From contig JAAOXG010000002.1 of assembly GCA_013036995.1 (NCBI GenBank), forward strand, positions 83,592-147,591: DNA of 64,000 nt, given 5' to 3'. The DNA is from Lacrimispora defluvii (lineage in GTDB: Bacteria > Bacillota > Clostridia > Lachnospirales > Lachnospiraceae). Shown piece after piece: positions 36,866 to 44,094 of this stretch. Each line of letters starts with the position of its first letter. Positions within the stretch are counted from its first letter, which is position 1. The notes under the pieces are model-generated. The model saw nothing but the letters and a program-made list of their open reading frames with translations. It was not told the DNA's origin and searched no databases. Both the position numbers and the translations under genes were made by a program.

Positions 36866-38012
36866 ATTCGATACCTCCGTAGCTTATGGTCTGCTTGCCG
36901 ACCCTTGCGACACTGGTGTCTGGTGTGGCTATGAATACCGGGGAGGCTACGTCTACCCTCTTTGCTCCTGCTGCCACGATCCGCTTGATGAGTTCTGATG
37001 GGTTGATGTCTTTTCCGATGGTGTATGTCTGCCACTGGATGTATTCTGCGATTGCCTGTGCTACCAGTCCTTGGATTGTGCCTGCCTTTGACTGGTCGCT
37101 CTTGTTGATGTAATACGTGAGGTTGATGTCAAATCCTACCTCCTCTGGTGCGAGGACGGTTACCTTATCGGTAAGTGGTCGGATGTTTTTATCCTGCAGG
37201 AACTCCTGTAATCCCTCGATGGTAGTCTGATTTGGAAGTGCTCCGTCCGTCATTAAGAAACGGATTTCGACTTCTACCGGGTTCGGACTGGTTACCTTGA
37301 CATCGCCTATTGTCTGGCTGTAGGTTTTTGCCCAGTAGACGTAGGCATCATCGGGACCGGCTACACTGTAGCCACTTGGTGCAAGGAAGATTCTCTCTGC
37401 CATGCTGTCGTCCGATTCGAGGTCTGCTCCATCTGTGGTTTCCGTGAGGTTTTCCACCTTTGCCACGTATGGAATCAAATCCACCAGTGTGTTAATCTGC
37501 CCCGCCAGTATCTCGTTGCCTGCCACTCCGTTCTCGGTGCATACGGCTCTGATGTCCACGTGCATCTCTCCTGCAGGTATCTCATCGTATCCTTCGGTGG
37601 CGAAGTATAAAAGTCCACCGTTGGTGGCTTTTGTTCCCTCTGGTATGCCGATTGCGTTCGGTCTTGCTTCTGATAATGTGAAACGCAGGATTGTTTCAGC
37701 AGGTGCAGGCTGTTTTCTCGTTACCCCTCTGCCTGCTCCAAGGTTATCCAAAAATTCCCCATAGGAATATTTGATTAAGTCCTGCTTACCTGCTCTGTCC
37801 ACATACTGCTCTACCTGGTATAATTCCAGTGCGTGTGCGTATAGCACGATTCTGTTTGGGTCTGATGGCGACAGGGTTATCTTCTGCCCGGTGATTCTCT
37901 CATACTCCGATTCGAAGTTTGCCACCATCCTTGTTCTCATAGCCTCCAGTGTGTCATTGTCAATAAAGGACACTTCCGGGAGGTCTGTAATGCTTTGGAT
38001 TGTATCAGCCAT
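36807..38012 (-). CDS. Phage baseplate J-like protein with a foreign tail
   Basis: 401 aa; a baseplate wedge protein. The order EFLDNLGAGRGVTRKQPAPAE, SDDSMAERIFLAPSGYSVAGPDDAYVYWAK and KDINPSELIKRIVAAGAKRVDV is typical of the gpJ/Mu-gp47 family, whose members end shortly after a YGG(L/I/Y)E motif. Here ISYGGIE is followed by 18 residues (YGQPLRRKWTGSAEPAELL) that are simply the endolysin gene read in another frame. So the gene is nearly complete but its true end is missing. Its ATG overlaps the gp25 stop. Confidence 0.75.
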   Translation of the reverse strand: MADTIQSITDLPEVSFIDNDTLEAMRTRMVANFESEYERITGQKITLSPSDPNRIVLYAHALELYQVEQYVDRAGKQDLIKYSYGEFLDNLGAGRGVTRKQPAPAETILRFTLSEARPNAIGIPEGTKATNGGLLYFATEGYDEIPAGEMHVDIRAVCTENGVAGNEILAGQINTLVDLIPYVAKVENLTETTDGADLESDDSMAERIFLAPSGYSVAGPDDAYVYWAKTYSQTIGDVKVTSPNPVEVEIRFLMTDGALPNQTTIEGLQEFLQDKNIRPLTDKVTVLAPEEVGFDINLTYYINKSDQSKAGTIQGLVAQAIAEYIQWQTYTIGKDINPSELIKRIVAAGAKRVDVASPVFIATPDTSVARVGKQTISYGGIEYGQPLRRKWTGSAEPAELL

Positions 38013-38307
38013 TTGTTATTACCACCTCTGCTTTCAATAATCCATCACTGGTTGCAGTGAAGTTGATTGTTTTTATCATCGCCCTTGGCTCGTAGCGGTC
38101 CGTTTTGTCTTGGATTTCCACTGCGAACAGATTCTTTGCCACATCGATTGGCATTCCAACGAAGTCGGTATTCAGTCCGAATTCCCTGTCCAGTGGGCAC
38201 GTTCCTTCTGGTGTCTGGTATAAAGTTTCAAGACATCGTTTGATGTCTGCTACCTCTCCGTCTGCGTAGTCAAATGCGACCGTGATATTTTTTAAATCGA
38301 TTGTCAT
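38005..38307 (-). CDS. Phage baseplate wedge protein, gp25/GpW family
   Basis: 100 aa, small baseplate protein that sits next to J in P2- and T4-like tails. GTCPLDREFGLNTDFVGMPID is the conserved centre, followed by EIQDKTDRYEPRAMI. A strong TAGGAGGT precedes the ATG, and its stop overlaps the J start, so they are coupled. It appears intact. Confidence 0.85.
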   Translation of the reverse strand: MTIDLKNITVAFDYADGEVADIKRCLETLYQTPEGTCPLDREFGLNTDFVGMPIDVAKNLFAVEIQDKTDRYEPRAMIKTINFTATSDGLLKAEVVITNG

Positions 38308-38317
38308 ATCGCACCTC

Positions 38318-38606
38318 CTACAAGTATTCTTCCAGTGTGAGGTTTAAGGATGCCTTGACCAGTTCTCCGTGTGCGAGAATGGTATCCCATGTTTCGCTCA
38401 TCTGGGTTATCTTCCACTTGTTCTTTCCAACTTTGGCTGCTCCGATGACCAGTGATTCCACTCTGCCACTTTCGATGGCTTTCTCGATTGCCTCCAGTGT
38501 CTTTCTTGGTCTTACTCCGTGCTGTGCGTTCAGCACGATGGTAAATGTCAGCCCCTGCAGGTTCGGGTTTAGGAATTCCGATTGTGGTTTCTTCCCGATC
38601 CGCTTA
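38318..38606 (-). pseudogene. Phage tail protein gpU fragment, N-terminus missing
   Basis: The readable part runs HKRIGKKPQSEFLNPNLQG through NPRK-like VRPRKTLEAIEKAI, LVIGAAKVGKNKWKI and ends SLNLTLEEYL, matching the P2 GpU family from about residue 30 onward. Upstream of HKRIGKK the frame (GTG at 38647) is the methyltransferase DNA read out of frame. The first 30 or so residues are therefore gone at a deletion joint near 38600-38607. Confidence 0.75.
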
Positions 38607-40200
38607 TGTAGGTGTTCTGCATCTTCATATCGTCCACGGTATAGCACGGACTGTTTGGTGTGACTACGAGGTCAGTATTGTCCTTATAATCCCTCTGTTT
38701 CAAGGTGGAGGCTTTATCCGATTCCTTGTATTCTCCGATTGCCTGCATGGCATAGCAGGACGGATGTGCCACTGCTCCGGGTCCCTTTGCTACCAATGTC
38801 TGTGCGATTTCCTCTTGTATGCTGATGTCGTACTGGGCATTCGCTCCCTGGTTAAATGCTGCCCTGTCGATTGCGTATGCGACTCCGTGACGATCCGCTG
38901 CTGTCAGTGTGTATGCAGGTGCTCCCGGTTCTCCGACACCCAGTCCGTTTCCTGCTCCGTCATCGTTTCGGGTGTCGCCACCACCTTTGTTCCTTGTGGC
39001 TTTGTCTGCCACTGGAATTACTACTCCAATGGTTGCCTGCCCGGTCTTTGGATTACCTTGTGTAAGGCATGGTGCTGTTCCCCACATCGTGGTCGGGCCC
39101 TGTGTGATGTGCACTGCCATTGGTTGGAGGACTGTCGCTACTGATTCTCCGTGTCCGTTTCCGTGTAAGGTCTGTGACTTATCATCTCCAAGACTTTGGT
39201 TTCTAAGGTCTACTGACCTCGCTGCATCAAGTATCATTGGCACATTCCCCCCCCCTGTTCCCATATTGGAGGCTAGGGTCTGAACAATGTTATCCTCTGA
39301 CAAGTTCCACCTTGCATCCTGTCCGTGGGTTTCTATAACCACTGGCACGTTATTTCCACCTGTGCCCATCTTGCTGAGTAGGGTTGGTGCTATGTCTATG
39401 GATTCATTGGCTACGGTTCTTCTATCTCCGATATCGTAGCAGTGGACTGAATTCTCATTCTCGCTATCTGCTGATGGATTGCCAGTACCAGTAGCTTTGG
39501 CAGTTCCTTGCCACGCTTCGATGATCTCTTTAAAATCCCCAGACAAGCCTTTTCGCTCAAATAGTATTTTGGGTGCGGTGTTTCCTCCAAAATCTGCGAC
39601 AAGGTAGATTCTCTTTCTTCTTTGGGGTACTCCCCAGTATTGGGCATCAAACGTTCGCCAAGCGATGGAGTAAGTGTCGCCCATGATGCATCCGGCTGCC
39701 CCCCATTTGCCCTTCGGAGCGAGAGGAACATTGGCTGTTTCGTCAACGATGCTGACGATTTCTTGGAGGACTGACTGGAAGTCTTTTCCCTTGTTGCTTG
39801 AGAATGCTCCAGGGACGTTCTCCCAAACCATGAACCTTGGTCTTGTGTATTTGCCTGTTCTTCCATTTGCGATGTCATCTGCTCTCATCTCCTTTACTAT
39901 GCGTATCTGCTCTCTGAATAAGTTACTCCTGCTGCCATCGAGTCCGGCTCTCATTCCCGCCACGCTCATGTCTTGACAAGGCGAGCCTCCACTGATTACT
40001 GCGACCTTTGGTATCTTTGCTCCGTCTAATTTGCTGATATTTCCGAGGTGTTCCATTTCGGGGAAGTTTGTTGCAGTGACCATTATCGGGAATGGTTCTA
40101 TTTCGCTTGCCCATAGTGGCTTGATTCCGAATATGGAGGCGGCCAGTTCAAAGCCACCACTGCCACTAAAAAGCGACCCCATTGTCATGTCCTGTTTCAT
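38569..40200 (-). pseudogene. Phage DNA (cytosine-5-)methyltransferase, C-terminus missing
   Basis: 543 aa are open. Motif I is LFSGSGGFELAA, motif IV GGSPCQDMS with the catalytic Cys, motif VI MVWENVPGAFSS and motif VIII WGVPQRRKRIYLVAD. A long target-recognition region rich in Gly/Asn/Thr follows. The C-terminal motifs IX (RRLTPxE) and X (GN-S) are absent: after YTVDDMKMQNTYI the frame continues only into gpU DNA and stops (SGSGRNHNRNS). Without motif X the SAM pocket should not form, so I expect no activity. It follows the zinc-ribbon gene with overlapping stop and start. Confidence 0.8.
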
Positions 40201-40571
40201 TGCTTTCTTCCTCCTCGGTTGCTTAAGTGTGGGTAGTCACGGCTTGCGTAGGCTTCTCTATCCCACTGGACTTTCTTTCCGCACCAGTGGCAGTGACTGT
40301 GTCCTACCTGCACCCTCTTACCACAATTCGGGCAGACGTAAACTCCCGCCTGTCGCTTGATGGTCATCTCTGCTGTTTCATAATGCTCCACCATTCTGTT
40401 ATGATCCGCCACCACGCTCTCGTAGTCGTGGATGATGTCCATTGCTTCCTGCAGTGCTGTTTCATCGTCTTTCCAGACTTCATCGCCACCCTTTGCCATG
40501 TCGCTGCAGTGTTCTCTTAATCTTTCCAACTGCTCTATGATTTTCTGATAATCTTTACTTGCCTTGTTCAT
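40197..40571 (-). CDS. Phage zinc-ribbon protein
   Basis: About 124 aa from the ATG at 40571 (MNKASKDYQKIIEQL). An acidic, probably coiled helix region (DYQKIIEQLERLREHC through MIDIIHDYESVVADH-like) is followed by a zinc ribbon, CPNCGKRV-x6-CHWCGKKV, and a basic tail. Common in clostridial phage early regions; role unknown. Its stop overlaps the methyltransferase start. In the ancestor its ATG probably overlapped the stop of the Cys-rich gene just upstream, a link now broken by a 17-bp duplication. Confidence 0.7.
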   Translation of the reverse strand: MNKASKDYQKIIEQLERLREHCSDMAKGGDEVWKDDETALQEAMDIIHDYESVVADHNRMVEHYETAEMTIKRQAGVYVCPNCGKRVQVGHSHCHWCGKKVQWDREAYASRDYPHLSNRGGRKQ

Positions 40572-40725
40572 CCGTCCACCTCGTATCTTTTCCCGCACGC
40601 TCCATTGGAGCGCACGCTCCATTGGAGGAGCATTCTCCGTCTACGAAGTCCTTACACCCTCTACATGGATGGATGTCCAGTTCATGTGTTCTGTCATCCC
40701 AGAAGTTGTATTCGTAGTTGATCAT
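40555..40725 (-). pseudogene. Small Cys-rich phage protein, frameshifted by a tandem duplication
   Basis: ATG at 40725 behind AGGAGGT, overlapping the helicase-fragment stop (ATGA). It begins MINYEYNFWDDRTHELDIH and has CRGCKDF and ECSSNGAC. The next bases are a 17-bp tandem duplication, after which the frame runs 16 further codons to a stop inside the zinc-ribbon gene (56 aa). Removing one copy restores a 46-aa protein ending GACGKRYEVDG whose TGA overlaps the ATG at 40571. Confidence 0.65.
40594..40627. repeat. Perfect 17-bp tandem duplication
   Basis: CGCACGCTCCATTGGAG occurs twice in direct succession (40594-40610, 40611-40627). Seventeen is not a multiple of three, so it shifts the reading frame of the small Cys-rich gene. 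Confidence 0.95.
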
Positions 40726-41090
40726 TGTGCCACCTCCTGCTTTGGTGGCTCTGCCAGTCCGAACACCATGAGTGCCATGTTGTATCCTCGTACCTGGTGT
40801 GCGAATGGCTTTACTTTAATCGGTGGGTCTATGAGTGGTACTGGGTTCGGGTTCATCCTCTCCCTGTCGACTGCTGCCATGACTGCATTCAGCTTCTGTC
40901 GCTCTGCTTCTATACTCGGTGGCAGATTTACAATGCCTGCCAGTCTGTTCAGAAGTTCGATGTCAGCCGGTCCGCTTAGTGTCTGGGTCTGCCTGCTCCA
41001 CTTCATCTTTCCCCACGATTTGATTATTGTGAATTGGACGTTGTCTGCTTCTCTGATGAGTATCTGACCGTCCTTCATTGCCATTTTCAT
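40722..41090 (-). pseudogene. SNF2-type phage helicase, N-terminal fragment only
   Basis: About 122 aa from the ATG at 41090. EAERQKLNAVMAAVDRERMNPNPVP and FAHQVRGYNMALMVFGL match the region just upstream of the Walker A motif in clostridial phage SNF2 helicases, which run to 450-500 aa. Here the frame ends eleven residues later (AEPPKQEVAQ), before any Walker A. The stop overlaps the next start (ATGA) with a good ribosome site, so the 3' end may be the genuine gene end joined by an internal deletion. No helicase activity is possible. Confidence 0.7.
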
Positions 41091-41149
41091 CGTGTCGTTT
41101 CCTTTCTGTGACCTGCGTATAAAGGTCGTATAATATTCCCATATCGCTC

Positions 41150-41869
41150 CTACTTTTCTGTGTAGAATGTGTGGTTTCCGTGTTTGAATAATTCCTTGAG
41201 GTGGGTGCTGTGCCATGTATCTTCGTCTGTGGTTCTCTCAAAGTACAATGCTCCGTGGCTCTCATCCCAGTGCTGCACCTGCACCATCTCCAGTGCTCGG
41301 TAGCAGTCCTCATTCGGCTCTACCCTGTCATATCTTCCGTTCGTGTAGGATGTGAATGCGTTTTCTTCCTCGATAACCTCTTTGATGGTATTCGGGAAGT
41401 TGTCGCTCCATACCCTGTTCAGTACCGTAAGTATGACCAGTGCTTTCCCTTCGGTATCTTCTCCCTCGGCTTCTGCCATGGCGATTTTCGCTAACATATA
41501 GGCTTCGTCTGCATCCCAGTCCATGCTCCCGATTCCAGTCTTACTGATTGTCGTTCCCATGTTCTGTTCCACCTGTGCGTTCAGAACTGCGTTGTAGAAT
41601 GCCTGCTCGCTTTCCTGTTCTGCTCTTAGGTATTCCTCTCGTTCTGCCATCATTGCTTCGTAGTCATCAATATCCCACCAAACCCAGCAGTATTCTATCT
41701 GTCCGTAGTGCTCTGGAGGACTAGGTGGCTCGTATGTATCAAACATAAATGCTCCGATGAATAACCCTCCGATAACCAGTCCGCATCCTATTCCTGCTGC
41801 CAGTTCTACTACCAGTTCCTTTACCTTTGCTTTCAGTGCTCTTTTCTGTCTACGTGTTAAATGCTTCAA
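41150..41869 (-). CDS. SleB-type cell wall hydrolase, membrane-anchored, phage-borne
   Basis: 239 aa starting at TTG 41869, ten bases behind GAGGAGG. A basic start (KHLTRRQKRALKAKVKEL) and one membrane helix (AAGIGCGLVIGGLFIGAFMF) are followed by an acidic linker and the SleB/CwlJ domain: ADEAYMLAKIAMAEAEGEDTEGKALVILTVLNRVWS carries the catalytic Glu, and HGALYFER and FYTEK close it. Phage relatives are early-region genes of unknown use. Looks intact. Confidence 0.78.
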   Translation of the reverse strand: MKHLTRRQKRALKAKVKELVVELAAGIGCGLVIGGLFIGAFMFDTYEPPSPPEHYGQIEYCWVWWDIDDYEAMMAEREEYLRAEQESEQAFYNAVLNAQVEQNMGTTISKTGIGSMDWDADEAYMLAKIAMAEAEGEDTEGKALVILTVLNRVWSDNFPNTIKEVIEEENAFTSYTNGRYDRVEPNEDCYRALEMVQVQHWDESHGALYFERTTDEDTWHSTHLKELFKHGNHTFYTEK

Positions 41870-41885
41870 TCGTCATGTACCTCCT

Positions 41886-42038
41886 CTACTTCTCGACTGC
41901 CTCCAGTCGCTTCTCTTTCTTGTTATACAAAATCAATTCACTGTCATTCTCTGCATGGAGCATATAGTCATCCGGGTTCTTCCCTGCGTTGCTCACTATC
42001 TGTTTCTGTTTCCATGTCAGTTTCTTTGGCTGTTTCAT
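41886..42038 (-). CDS. Small basic phage protein (50 aa)
   Basis: ATG at 42038 behind TAGGAGGA. It starts MKQPKKLTWKQKQIVSNAG and continues DPDDYML-like (NPDDYMLHAENDSELILYNKK). This pattern recurs in short proteins of Firmicute phages and ICEs (I believe the DUF6906 group). Function unknown. It lies just upstream of the SleB gene. Confidence 0.65.
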   Translation of the reverse strand: MKQPKKLTWKQKQIVSNAGKNPDDYMLHAENDSELILYNKKEKRLEAVEK

Positions 42039-42451
42039 GCTTTTGTTCCTCCTACATTACTTGACTTTTACCAGTACCTCATTCATGCTCTCTAGGCTTG
42101 TTGGGTCTGGCATGGAACAGGTTCTCCAAGGGTCTTGAAGAAAAACTGTTCTTTCCATGCTCCCTGAGTATTGTTTGGGGTAGCTGTACTTAGTTGCCTG
42201 CAGTGCGGTGTTTTCATTCCCGCCATCGGTGTTAAATCGCACCCACGCATCCATGCTCCCGATGTTCTCTCTCTGCGTGTTCTCATCTGCCTCCGAACCG
42301 TTGTTATTTTACTTGGGCTTGCGTTCCCTATCCCAATTTCGACAGCCATCCATGCAGGCTCACTTCCTGCTGCCGGGGCGACTTATTGCATCGGCTCGTC
42401 CACACCTATCGGTTTTTATCCTGGTCGATGCTTGCCAGTTGGTTCTCTTAT
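42039..42451 (-). other. 413-base segment without an assignable gene
   Basis: On the minus strand a frame with phage-like codon use runs from about 42302 to 42058 (…GSMDAWVRFNTDGGNENTAL … NEVLVKVK) but has no good start and a stop just above it. The part at 42300-42440 has stops in all leftward frames and several short stems (CAGG/CCTG, GGGAT…AAGCCC). It may be the remains of a deleted gene or a structured RNA; I cannot decide. Confidence 0.3.
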
Positions 42452-42886
42452 TCAGTTTTTGATTACCACGTATCTTTCGTTGTGGTTGCCTTCCCATATC
42501 GGGACGGTGTAGTTTATCTTTCCTTTGTCGGTGCTTGTACGAATCAGTCCGTGTTCGTAGAGGTGCTTTCTTGCCAGTCGGCTGCTGATGTTATGATCCG
42601 CACAATAGTGATTAAACTCTGCAGCCTTGATTCGGTACTCTCCATCCACCTGCTCTCTGCCACCTGTGATTCCTTTTATAAATTCCTCGGTGTCAATGAG
42701 TGCGGTCTGTTTGTTTAGTGCCCTCCACTCTGCCAGTTCGTCTAAGCCACCGATGTTGACTTCTGCCTTTTGGAATACATCCAGTATCATGGGTATTCGT
42801 TCGTCTGGTGCTGCCGCCAGTATCTTCGCTATCTGGATTGCTGTTTTGATGTCCAAGGCTTCAGTGCTCCCATTCTGTCCTTCCAT
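42452..42886 (-). CDS. Phage protein of unknown function (144 aa)
   Basis: AGGAGG lies eight bases before the ATG. Residues 1-75 are helical and acidic (DIKTAIQIAKILAAAPDERIPMILDVF). Residues 90-140 look like a small winged helix (FNHYCADHNISSRLARKHLYEHGLIRTS, then GKINYTVPIW as the wing). It may bind DNA or be the tail of a lost replication protein, but no family is recognised. It follows the IS30-type HTH gene by 14 bases. Confidence 0.55.
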   Translation of the reverse strand: MEGQNGSTEALDIKTAIQIAKILAAAPDERIPMILDVFQKAEVNIGGLDELAEWRALNKQTALIDTEEFIKGITGGREQVDGEYRIKAAEFNHYCADHNISSRLARKHLYEHGLIRTSTDKGKINYTVPIWEGNHNERYVVIKN

Positions 42887-42900
42887 CGTGCTTCCTCCTT

Positions 42901-43101
42901 TTAGACGGATTGCTGTGCGACCTCTGCTCTATAAGGCACTCCACCTTTTTCGAGTTCCCGGTACATTGTGGATGAGTGGACTCCGATAATGAGTGCCATT
43001 TCATCTACCGTTTTTCCCTCGGCTGACAATTTCTCGATGTGCTTTCTGTCCTCGAATTTCAGTCGCTTGTAGGCTTTTCTTGGTCGCTGTGTCGTTGCCA
43101 T
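42901..43101 (-). CDS. Stand-alone IS30-type helix-turn-helix protein
   Basis: 66 aa from the ATG at 43101, five bases behind AAGGAGGTGG. The sequence KRLKFEDRKHIEKLSAEGKTVDEMALIIGVHSSTMYRELEKGG lines up without gaps with the N-terminal HTH of the island's IS30-type transposase (same GVH-STxYREL core). It has no catalytic domain. It is the first gene of the leftward phage block, downstream of two hairpins, and may be a regulator. It could also be the remains of a transposase, but its own start signal and normal ending argue against that. Confidence 0.7.
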   Translation of the reverse strand: MATTQRPRKAYKRLKFEDRKHIEKLSAEGKTVDEMALIIGVHSSTMYRELEKGGVPYRAEVAQQSV

Positions 43102-43137
43102 TGCTCCACCTCCTTGTCTTTTGGGCAAATAAAAAAA

Positions 43138-43166
43138 ATGCGTCAGAGTTATAAACTCCAACGCAT
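43138..43166 (-). terminator. Terminator-like hairpin upstream of the HTH gene
   Basis: ATGCGT and ACGCAT, then GAGTT/AACTC across a two-base mismatch, followed leftward by TTTTTTTTATTT. It lies between attR and the first leftward island gene. GAGTTATAAACTC inside it is itself a palindrome, so it could double as an operator. Confidence 0.65.
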
Positions 43167-43203
43167 CCTGTGTGTTCTTTTTCTATTTTTGGTTATAAAA
43201 AAA

Positions 43204-43243
43204 GATAAATGCGATTTGAGATATAACTCATTTCGCATTTATC
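43204..43243 (-). terminator. Terminator just inside attR, now serving yigZ
   Basis: GATAAATGCGA and TCGCATTTATC pair, with TGAG/CTCA inside, followed leftward by TTTTTTTATAACC. It lies 30 bases past the yigZ stop codon but inside the island, so it replaces the chromosomal terminator displaced to 32479. Confidence 0.8.
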
Positions 43244-43256
43244 TTATTACTCCTCG

Positions 43257-43272
43257 TTTTCTGCATATCTAT
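43257..43272. repeat. Right 16-bp direct repeat, putative attR
   Basis: TTTTCTGCATATCTAT, identical to 32570-32585. It begins two bases beyond the yigZ stop codon, so integration leaves yigZ intact. Confidence 0.7.
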
Positions 43273-43274
43273 CA

Positions 43275-43931
43275 TCACATCGGAAACAATAAGACTTCTT
43301 TTTCGTGAATGCCAAAAAATACAGAATCGCCTTCCTCAAGATTTGCTTTTCCTCCTGTAGCCTCCGTAATGTCTGCCTGGAGCTTTTGAACTTCCTCATC
43401 AGGCACAAGCACGGTGAGCGTGACACGATCCGTATATTCACTGTTTAATGTAGTAATATCTGACTGGCCCAAGAGATACTGTATTTTCCCCACTCCATTA
43501 TAATCTGTGTCAATAATAAGTTTTTTTGCCGGTACCAGCTTAAGAACCGTGCATGACTTCAGGCCTTCCTTTACCGCCCCGGAATAAGCTCTTACAAGAC
43601 CTCCCGTACCAAGAAGGGTCCCGCCGAAATAACGGGTAACTACCACGCAGAGATTCACGATCTCCTCCCCTTCCAGAACATCAAGCATGGGCTTTCCGGC
43701 AGTCTGACTGGGTTCTCCGTCGTCACTGCAGCGCTTCCCTTCCCCATTCTCTCCTAAAATCCAGGCATAACAGTTATGACTGGCATCCCAGTATTTTTTT
43801 CTAATTTCCTCTATAAACGCCTGAGCCTCTTCTTCTGTTTTGACAGGCCGAAAACTGGCTATAAAACGGGATTTCTTTTCAATAATTTCTCCCGTACCTT
43901 CTTTGTATAATATTTTATAGGCTTTTCTCAT
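43275..43931 (-). CDS. yigZ: YigZ/IMPACT-family protein
   Basis: 218 aa from the ATG at 43931 (MRKAYKILYKEGTGEIIEKKSRFIA). Family landmarks: FIEEIRKKYWDASHNCYAWILGE, CSDDGEPSQTAGKPMLDVL and VTRYFGGTLLGTGGLVRAYSGAV. A C-terminal DUF1949-like ferredoxin fold follows. Eukaryotic IMPACT regulates Gcn2; the bacterial role is unclear, probably translation-related. The ATG two codons further up (43937) is too close to GAGG. The island attR lies immediately past its stop codon. Confidence 0.92.
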   Translation of the reverse strand: MRKAYKILYKEGTGEIIEKKSRFIASFRPVKTEEEAQAFIEEIRKKYWDASHNCYAWILGENGEGKRCSDDGEPSQTAGKPMLDVLEGEEIVNLCVVVTRYFGGTLLGTGGLVRAYSGAVKEGLKSCTVLKLVPAKKLIIDTDYNGVGKIQYLLGQSDITTLNSEYTDRVTLTVLVPDEEVQKLQADITEATGGKANLEEGDSVFFGIHEKEVLLFPM

Positions 43932-44043
43932 ACGCATCCTCGTTTCTTCTATATAAACAATCCTCTTCCATTATATCCAAAATAAGGTACAGGATCAAGG
44001 TTCCATGTATAAATGGATAAATTTGTTCCAAAAATGGTAAGTG

Positions 44044-44072
44044 TTGAATTGCACGACAATTTTTGGTATAAT
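44044..44072 (+). promoter_or_regulatory. Sigma-A promoter for the class A PBP
   Basis: TTGAAT-17-TATAAT, 22 bases upstream of the ATG region (AAAGGAGG then ATG at 44095). Confidence 0.75.
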
Positions 44073-44094
44073 GAACCGGTAAAGGAGGTTTCCC

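Larger units (their letters stand above)
32586..43272. mobile_element. Deletion-scarred prophage remnant (10.7 kb)
   Basis: Bounded by a 16-bp exact direct repeat, inserted between typA and the end of yigZ, and visibly richer in G and C than both flanks. It keeps phage genes for gpU, gp25, baseplate J, endolysin, cytosine methyltransferase, a SleB hydrolase, an SNF2 helicase fragment and a small HTH regulator, plus an IS30-type transposase. I see no integrase, terminase, portal, capsid, sheath or tape measure. Several genes are fused mid-gene, which points to internal deletions rather than to a compact functional satellite. Confidence 0.8.

Noticed and set aside
42240..42440. An IscB/HEARO-type RNA or a group II intron end
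   Set aside because: I could not match the known landmarks of these RNAs, and no HNH or reverse transcriptase gene lies nearby.
36320..42718. Many long plus-strand open frames inside the phage block (for example 38545-39144, 39674-39976, 42171-42512)
   Set aside because: They are antisense to phage genes with clear homology, have no ribosome sites and show no domain; the GC-rich sequence simply lacks stop codons.
32586..43272. Interpretation as a tailocin or a compact phage satellite
   Set aside because: No sheath, tube, tape measure, integrase, packaging or capsid-size genes; the retained genes are broken at their joints.
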